From: Mytilisepta virgata
Taxonomy: Eukaryota; Mollusca; Bivalvia; Mytilida; Mytilidae
Assembly (NCBI GenBank): GCA_028015205.1
Contig: CM051508.1
Location: 14,402,001 to 14,466,000, forward strand
Direction: 5' to 3'
DNA length: 64,000 bases
Under the pieces are notes generated by a model. The model did no database searches and was not told the origin of the DNA. It saw only the letters and a list, made by a program, of their open reading frames with translations. Numbering within the stretch: the first letter of the stretch is position 1; each line of letters begins with the position of its first letter. The position numbers and the translations under genes were made by a program. Shown in pieces: positions 58,893-64,000 of the stretch.

Positions 58893-59083
58893 GTTAACTA
58901 TAAAGGGCCATCCGGGTCACAATGCTACTTTTTACACGTTCGCTGCAGAAACGCGTTGCTGTTTTTTCGCGTACCCTACAGCAACGCGAACCAACTGCAA
59001 CGTGTTGCTCTAGTTTCGCAAAAGTTTTTCTAGCGAACGTGTCAACAATTGCATTGTGACCCGAATTGCCTTTCATAGTTAAC
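58893..59083. mobile_element. GC-rich MITE, 191 bp
   Basis: Terminal inverted repeats of about 33 bp start gttaactataaagggcca on the left and, inverted, gttaactatgaaaggcaa on the right; both then read (c/t)cgggtcacaatgc. Inside, acacgttcgct / agcgaacgtgt and cgcgttgctgt / acagcaacgcg form nested stems. CpG content is far above the surroundings, suggesting a recent arrival. The open minus-strand frame across it is an artefact. Confidence 0.75.
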
Positions 59084-59164
59084 TTCCTCGATATAAAGCT
59101 ACTATTATATTTCGTAAGGTACCAATGTTTTCATGGCTAGTCGTCTTTCTCCCTAAACCAAGTT

Positions 59165-59260
59165 TACAAATGGAGATAATTAATATTGTTTCCCTTTGGT
59201 CCTCATGGCCCAAGGGAGGTTATTTTATTATCTCCCCTGGGTAACCTGTTCAATGGAGAT
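59165..59260. repeat. ggagataa-type hairpin segment
   Basis: aaatggagataattaa...tttccctttgg and ccaagggagg...ttatctcccctgg form an imperfect palindrome. It shares the gggagataa/ttatctccc words with the 157-bp MITEs and with 48756-48783. Confidence 0.5.
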
Positions 59261-59269
59261 AACTGGCTT

Positions 59270-60770
59270 ATGTTAAGGAATAAGTAAATTTCAATTCTCA
59301 TATGACGTCTTATATATTGTTAAACAATGTATTACCCGGTTTATCCATTTTAGTCCGTATGTATAGAGGCTTTTACGTAAACGCGAATTAAGTCAGCTTT
59401 AACAAGAAAAATCAACATTTTTCACACGAAATCATGCTGATACAACTACCACAGTTGTGTACAACAACAATTATGACATTGTTGTACATTACAATACACA
59501 TTTAATAGTAGGTCTCACTCTATTGCTTTTTTAATGACGTCACGATTACTGGTAATTCTGTGAAACATGTGCGTTATTAATTTTTCTTGTGTAAATGATG
59601 AATTATATAATTACCGGGGGTGGGCCCACATATTCGTGTTTTATATCCCATTACCACTCGGTATAAAATATTCAAATATAATGGCCCCCATGTGTAAATG
59701 ACTACAACCATGACAACACTATATTAAATTGTGTTTTAAATATTGCAGTAATAACCCCCTTTTTTTTTCTTTTATGGCCATTATCGTCTTCATTATTCTC
59801 ACCTGGTCTTGATTTTCTGTATGACCCTATTTTCCAGAAAAAAATCATCAAAAGCAAGAACTGTTATCTTGCAGTTAAGCAAGAAGGGTTCAGACAGATT
59901 TAGACCACTTCATCACACCTACATCATTCTCAAATTTTATGAAATAATCTTAATTGATGGACTGCAAGGTAGTGAATACACAACTTTGGTCTTGTTACCT
60001 TCATTTTGTCTGAACTTGTGGAAATCAAGTTAGTCAAGAATGGATAAGTTACATGTACAAACATTCGTTTGAGGCAAACAAAGTGGTACTAATGTTTAAA
60101 CTCTCAAAATTAAATGAATTGTAAGTTCTTCTTCATTGATCTTATGCATTGGTATTACATTCTTTGATGCGAACTCTTAACTAAAATATGGAACTTTATT
60201 CGAGATTATAAACACCAGTTGTTCACTTAATCATTAGAAGTTTGTTGTCACAATGAAAGTGCAAGGTAATCGAGCAGTGATAGCAATAACTCGTGCAATT
60301 CAGAGAGGTTAACTATCAGTTCAAAGTTCGGTAAAGTGAAAAATCATTCTCTAGTGCTTTGCCTGTTTCGAAGTTATCCGATTGGTTAGAGAAAAATATG
60401 ATAATTCATGTGTGATTCATTGTTCTCGATCGCTGATTGGTCGTTTAAATTGCCATCCCATTTTCTCGATGCTTTTCGAAGATTCCATAGCAACGCGTAA
60501 CTAGCAAAGTATCGCCATTGCATAATAAAATTGTCTTTTAACGAAAAGTTACAGAAAATACAAACAGGCGTCTAGATTTATCACCGGGGATAATCGAGGG
60601 ATCCACCAATGATTCTGTTTTTAAATGTGACGTATAGATATGTTGTTTCAAGGTGTGAAAGGGTCAATATGCGGTTCACGGCGAGTTATGTATTTTCACA
60701 AGAAGTTTAGTTGACTCCCTTTTGAGAGCGCTCTGTTACGAAATTTCTTTGTGTTAAACTGATGTGAAAA
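59270..60770. other. Stretch without recognised genes
   Basis: The plus frame at 59809-60033 has no known domain. The segment at about 60360-60640 is somewhat richer in CpG, but no exon could be supported. Confidence 0.45.
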
Positions 60771-60771
60771 T

Positions 60772-60865
60772 AATTGTCATTGTCTGTCTTTGTATTATTT
60801 GTAAATTCCTCCCGTAAGGGCGCCTTTCTTGTCACTAAAGAATATTGTATTGTATTATATTATTT
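60772..60865 (+). mobile_element. LINE-type 3' tail fragment
   Basis: aaattcctcccgtaagggcg, cctttcttgtcactaaagaat, then attgtattgtattatatt. A short conserved hairpin region followed by (ATTGT)n repeats is a common 3' terminus of non-LTR retrotransposons, and I recall this wording from molluscs. No ORF is attached. Confidence 0.45.
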
Positions 60866-60869
60866 GTAA

Positions 60870-61570
60870 TATTTTCAATGTGGTAATAATATAAGATAAT
60901 AACATTGTTATTATCAACATTTTAAAGGAACAAGGCACATAAGATACATAGGTAGTAGAAATATAAACAGACATCTGAAAATTACAATTTTGACGTTTTT
61001 ATAATTTTCATCATAATCATATCCAAACAAATAATTCACGTTTATTAATGTTGTAAATGTGAAAAAAAAGTTCAACTTTAAATTAACGGTGTGATTTCAT
61101 AATATAGAAACAAAGCAATTGCTGAATAACATATGAAAAAGCCCGTATGGGATTAATAATGAAACTTTGATGCAAGAGAGCTTCAACACAATACAGTAAA
61201 TATTTTATGATACAATAGTGTTGGATAACGAAACAATAAAAACAAATGAAATATGACTTGATCAACTGTTTTTCCCATGGTGCAGGACTTCATTTAGTCA
61301 ATCATTTTGTTTCAACCTTGCACACTCAAGCTTATTTTTCACATGCATAACAATTATAGATAATTTTAAATTTCAACTTTTTCTTCATTATTTCAAACTT
61401 CCAAGCCGAGGAATGTGATTCGGTGTAGTATTATTTCCTTGTCCAATTTTAAATTTATTACATGCCGAGCTTAGCTGCTAAATCCGCTCTGAACTATAAT
61501 GTAATGTCCAATATCTTTCATTGCCAAAATTTGTTCTGGTTAAGTTTTGGCATAATACGTGTGTATATTA
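60870..61570. other. AT-rich stretch, nothing recognised
   Basis: No coding support on either strand. Confidence 0.5.
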
Positions 61571-61572
61571 TC

Positions 61573-61972
61573 TTAAGGATGCTCGCTGGTCATATTTTGG
61601 TCTTTTTGTCAGATTTTCGGAATCTTCGGGTTTTATCCATTTCTTAAACATGAAATTTTTTGCCCATTAACTACCACTTTTTCTTTTATAATTCAATCAT
61701 ATACACCTAAAAATGGTATTTGACAAAATTTTACGAAATACTTTTTATCTGTTCATACATCTTTGAGAGACTGAAGTTGTCAGTGCAAAGACGATGAAAA
61801 ATTCCAGAGAAAACCCATTTCCTGCAAATTTTCAAGGCCTTATAGCTCTAAAATGAGCACATGAACCTATATTTTTTTCTTGCTTATTTGTTTACTATTC
61901 ATATGTTGTCTCAAACTAAAACACCCATTTCAAATCCTATTTATTTCCTATTAGACCAGCGATCATCCTTAA
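61573..61972 (+). mobile_element. TTAA-flanked MITE, copy E (400 bp)
   Basis: TTAA (61573-61576) then ggatgctcgctggtcat; the right end gaccagcgatcatcc then TTAA (61969-61972). It has the best-preserved terminal repeat of the family. The frame at 61462-61647 runs into it and is not a gene. Confidence 0.9.
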
Positions 61973-62164
61973 TGGGGTAATATACACACTTAACATAGAA
62001 ACTATTGCATCGAATTACATTCCCGAAATTTTGAAATAATTCAACATATTGTTAAAATTTAATCACGGTCAATTGTTATGCTTTAGAGTGAAAAGTTGAA
62101 GTGTCATATTCTGTAATAAAACTGAATAAAAGCTTTAAGTCGAGACATATCAACAAGGAGTGTA

Positions 62165-62259
62165 CTAGGTCACACTCAACCTCGGATGACTCAAACCTCG
62201 GTTAACTCGAACACTTTTTTGTAGTCCCTTCAACTTCGACTTATAGAGGTTCGACTGTA
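62165..62259 (-). mobile_element. Terminus of a pogo/Tigger-like DNA transposon
   Basis: Read on the minus strand from about 62258: cagtcgaacctctataagtc, then gaagttgaagggact and gttcgagttaaccgagg. CAGTcGAACCTCtaTAAgTCGAA is the typical end of pogo/Tigger elements of the Tc1/mariner superfamily, and it is flanked by TA (ctgTAtag). Only this end is present, with no transposase. Confidence 0.55.
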
Positions 62260-62269
62260 TAGAAAACAA

Positions 62270-63600
62270 CGAAAATAAATGAACTGTTGAGCTGTTAAAA
62301 AGGGCATAAAACGACTTAAATGTACAAAATGAGAGCAAAATATATTCTGCAATTTCATTTTTAGTACATAAAAGTCATGTAATTTCTCAAATATGCCTGA
62401 GGAACATGAAGAAGTATTCAATTTCCATGTAAAATATTCGAATGATGTGATTCCGTTAATTAAACAGAAGCCTAGCTATGAACTATTGATGGATATCTTA
62501 ATGTTGAAGTAAATGCATTACATCAACGAAATAGTCTTTGTTACTAACATGGTTTCTTTTGATGGTAAAAGCAAGAATGCACTTTCTAATGAACTCGAAA
62601 GATTTTCTATTGACGTATTCCGTAAGCAAATCTTAGATGTCTATTAAACAAAATAATGCTTACTTCAATGCACTTGGAAATCTAACATTCAACACTTGCA
62701 ACTTTATAAACGGAAATAAAAGCTAGCCTCTTCGTTTTTACCTTACCAAACTTTAGAAACAGCAAGAAAAGCTATTCTCTTTATTTAATAATTGACTGTA
62801 TTTTTTGTCAGTCTATGGAGAAATAATCTCAATCACGTGGTGCAGACTAAAGGAGCAACATAACGGGTTATTTTAGAGTGTGTAACACGTGCACTGAGAT
62901 TATTTTGAATGGACTGATAAAACAAAATTAGAGTCAATTTAATTCCAACATTTGTTTTAGCTTCTAAAACGCAAGTATTCTATTTTATGACGTCATATAA
63001 ATAATATTCAGCAATCAAACGAGTTTCATTAGGGTCTGAGTACCCAAATGGCAACCAGTGGTACGGTTTCGTGTTGCCTTTAAAAAGATAAAATATTAAT
63101 TATATTAAATGTAAAATATTTAGTATTGATATTAACCTTCATACATTTATGTGGATATTCAGATTTGAACCCTGATCTCTCGTGGTATTTTTGCATAAAA
63201 TTGCACGTAGCATTATTGACATCGGAAAAGAGAAAAAGGAAACCCATCTTAATAGACACCAGTGTTCTATAAGTCTCCGAGAAGTTATTAAAATTACATC
63301 ATAATTTATCAGTGTCAAACTTTACACCCAAAGAAAATATTTCTGATAATAAATAAGAGATTTTCGGTATTTAATTTCGGTGGCTGTCAAAAATATGAAA
63401 AATCGTCAGCATTGCTCGCCGGCATAATTACATGTACAGCGGAACCTTCTATAAGAAAGTTTATTTTAATTTTTATCCGCAGGGTTTGATAATGAGCAAA
63501 CATCTATCAAAATTACGTTGATTGTTACAAAATTGTCAGTACATGCAGAACCAGATTTTAGTTTTGAAATTAATAAAGTGTATAATGTTTCTATTCCTTT
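62270..63600. other. Stretch without recognised genes
   Basis: No coding or RNA gene signal. Confidence 0.45.
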
Positions 63601-63620
63601 GAAATGTCTCGGCATTATAA

Positions 63621-63713
63621 ATACAAGTGTTATATTTCCCATTTTGTAAATTATAAATTTCAAAATACATTTTGAAATTATAATTTACAAAATTGGAAAT
63701 ATAATAAATGTAC
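63621..63713. repeat. Imperfect long hairpin, about 93 bp
   Basis: tatatttcccattttgtaaa / tttacaaaattggaaatata and ttataaatttcaaaat / attttgaaattataa pair across a centre near 63667. It may be a small MITE; the ends are not clear. Confidence 0.65.
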
Positions 63714-63719
63714 AATGTT

Positions 63720-64000
63720 GACACTCTGGGTACCCGACTCAATGTTTGTCACTTGACGTAATTTTAAAATCTGCAAACACGAGTCTTCTTTTCAATCCGC
63801 GTGTCACAATTACCGTTCTCTCTGCATACAATTTTTTATACTTTAACTCAAGTTTATACGTAAATTTATGTATGCCTGATGTTTATATGGTTAAATGTAT
63901 AATGAAAACGATTTCACGACAATAATGCTCGACGATATAGAATTTCGGTCTATGACCAAAATATTTGAACGCAAATGCTGATCTCTAAATAAAACTTTAA
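63720..64000. other. Stretch without recognised genes
   Basis: Nothing recognised to the end of the window. Confidence 0.5.

Noticed and set aside
1..64000. Bacterial or phage features such as operons, terminators, defence systems and attachment sites
   Set aside because: Gene density, composition, repeat types and splice-like signals all point to a eukaryotic nuclear genome. I saw nothing supporting a prokaryotic system.

Overview
This window looks like an AT-rich intergenic or intronic stretch from a eukaryotic nuclear genome, most plausibly a bivalve mollusc of the mussel (Mytilus) type. The reasons are: no dense long ORFs, no operons or ribosome-binding sites, poly-A/T, poly-C and poly-G tracts, a tRNA-derived SINE with target-site duplications, reverse-transcriptase relics of the kind common in molluscs, many short inverted-repeat (MITE-like) elements, and dispersed blocks that I recall as frequent in mussel DNA. 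The species call is inference; no search was run. I find no complete host gene, no rRNA, no functional tRNA and no CRISPR array.

Layout. 0-7 kb: a small inverted-repeat element (739-910), a 27-bp minisatellite (1075-1372), a MITE-like element (2244-2400), the 3' part of a reverse-transcriptase element on the minus strand (3643-4065), a possible short cysteine-rich exon (4788-4914), and a duplicated block (5144-5420 / 6679-6920) next to a 145-bp MITE. 7.7-10.1 kb: a block present three times, interrupted by a retroposon with a perfect 12-bp target duplication (8885-9142) and by a 157-bp element with 56-bp perfect inverted repeats (9306-9462). 10-19 kb: a hammerhead-like motif, the first two copies of a TTAA-flanked MITE family, two decayed reverse-transcriptase tails, a large diverged inverted duplication and a 209-bp tandem duplication. 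19-27.6 kb: mostly featureless, with a large inverted duplication around a broken reverse-transcriptase copy and three candidate terminal exons (about 22.0-22.24, 26.8-27.05 and 27.36-27.54 kb). 28.5-36.2 kb: a 100-bp tandem duplication, a 125-bp near-perfect palindrome, a gcgatac tandem array, a 5'-truncated LINE ORF (the longest ORF in the window), another broken reverse-transcriptase copy with a hammerhead-like motif just upstream, a TTAA MITE, a SINE and a 371-bp MITE. 38-45 kb: a second SINE, two similar segments that each end in a canonical splice donor, an inverted-repeat-bounded minisatellite and another TTAA MITE. 45.1-48.1 kb: a 3.06-kb decayed PIF/Harbinger-type DNA transposon holding nested smaller elements. 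48.7-54.6 kb: a dispersed 0.5-kb repeat pair, a direct-repeat-flanked block and a second 157-bp palindromic MITE. 55-57.5 kb: a 2.5-kb noncoding repeat with five internal 162-bp tandem units. 58.9-64 kb: a GC-rich MITE, a LINE-like 3' tail, the fifth TTAA MITE, a pogo/Tigger-like terminus and a long hairpin.

The recognisable genes do not form a pathway. They are relics of mobile elements. The most informative signals are structural: a five-copy family with conserved ends and TTAA flanks, two 157-bp palindromes of identical length 45 kb apart, reverse-transcriptase copies that have each lost the catalytic YxDD segment, hammerhead-like motifs linked to retroelement sequence, and the Harbinger relic with both of its expected protein types.
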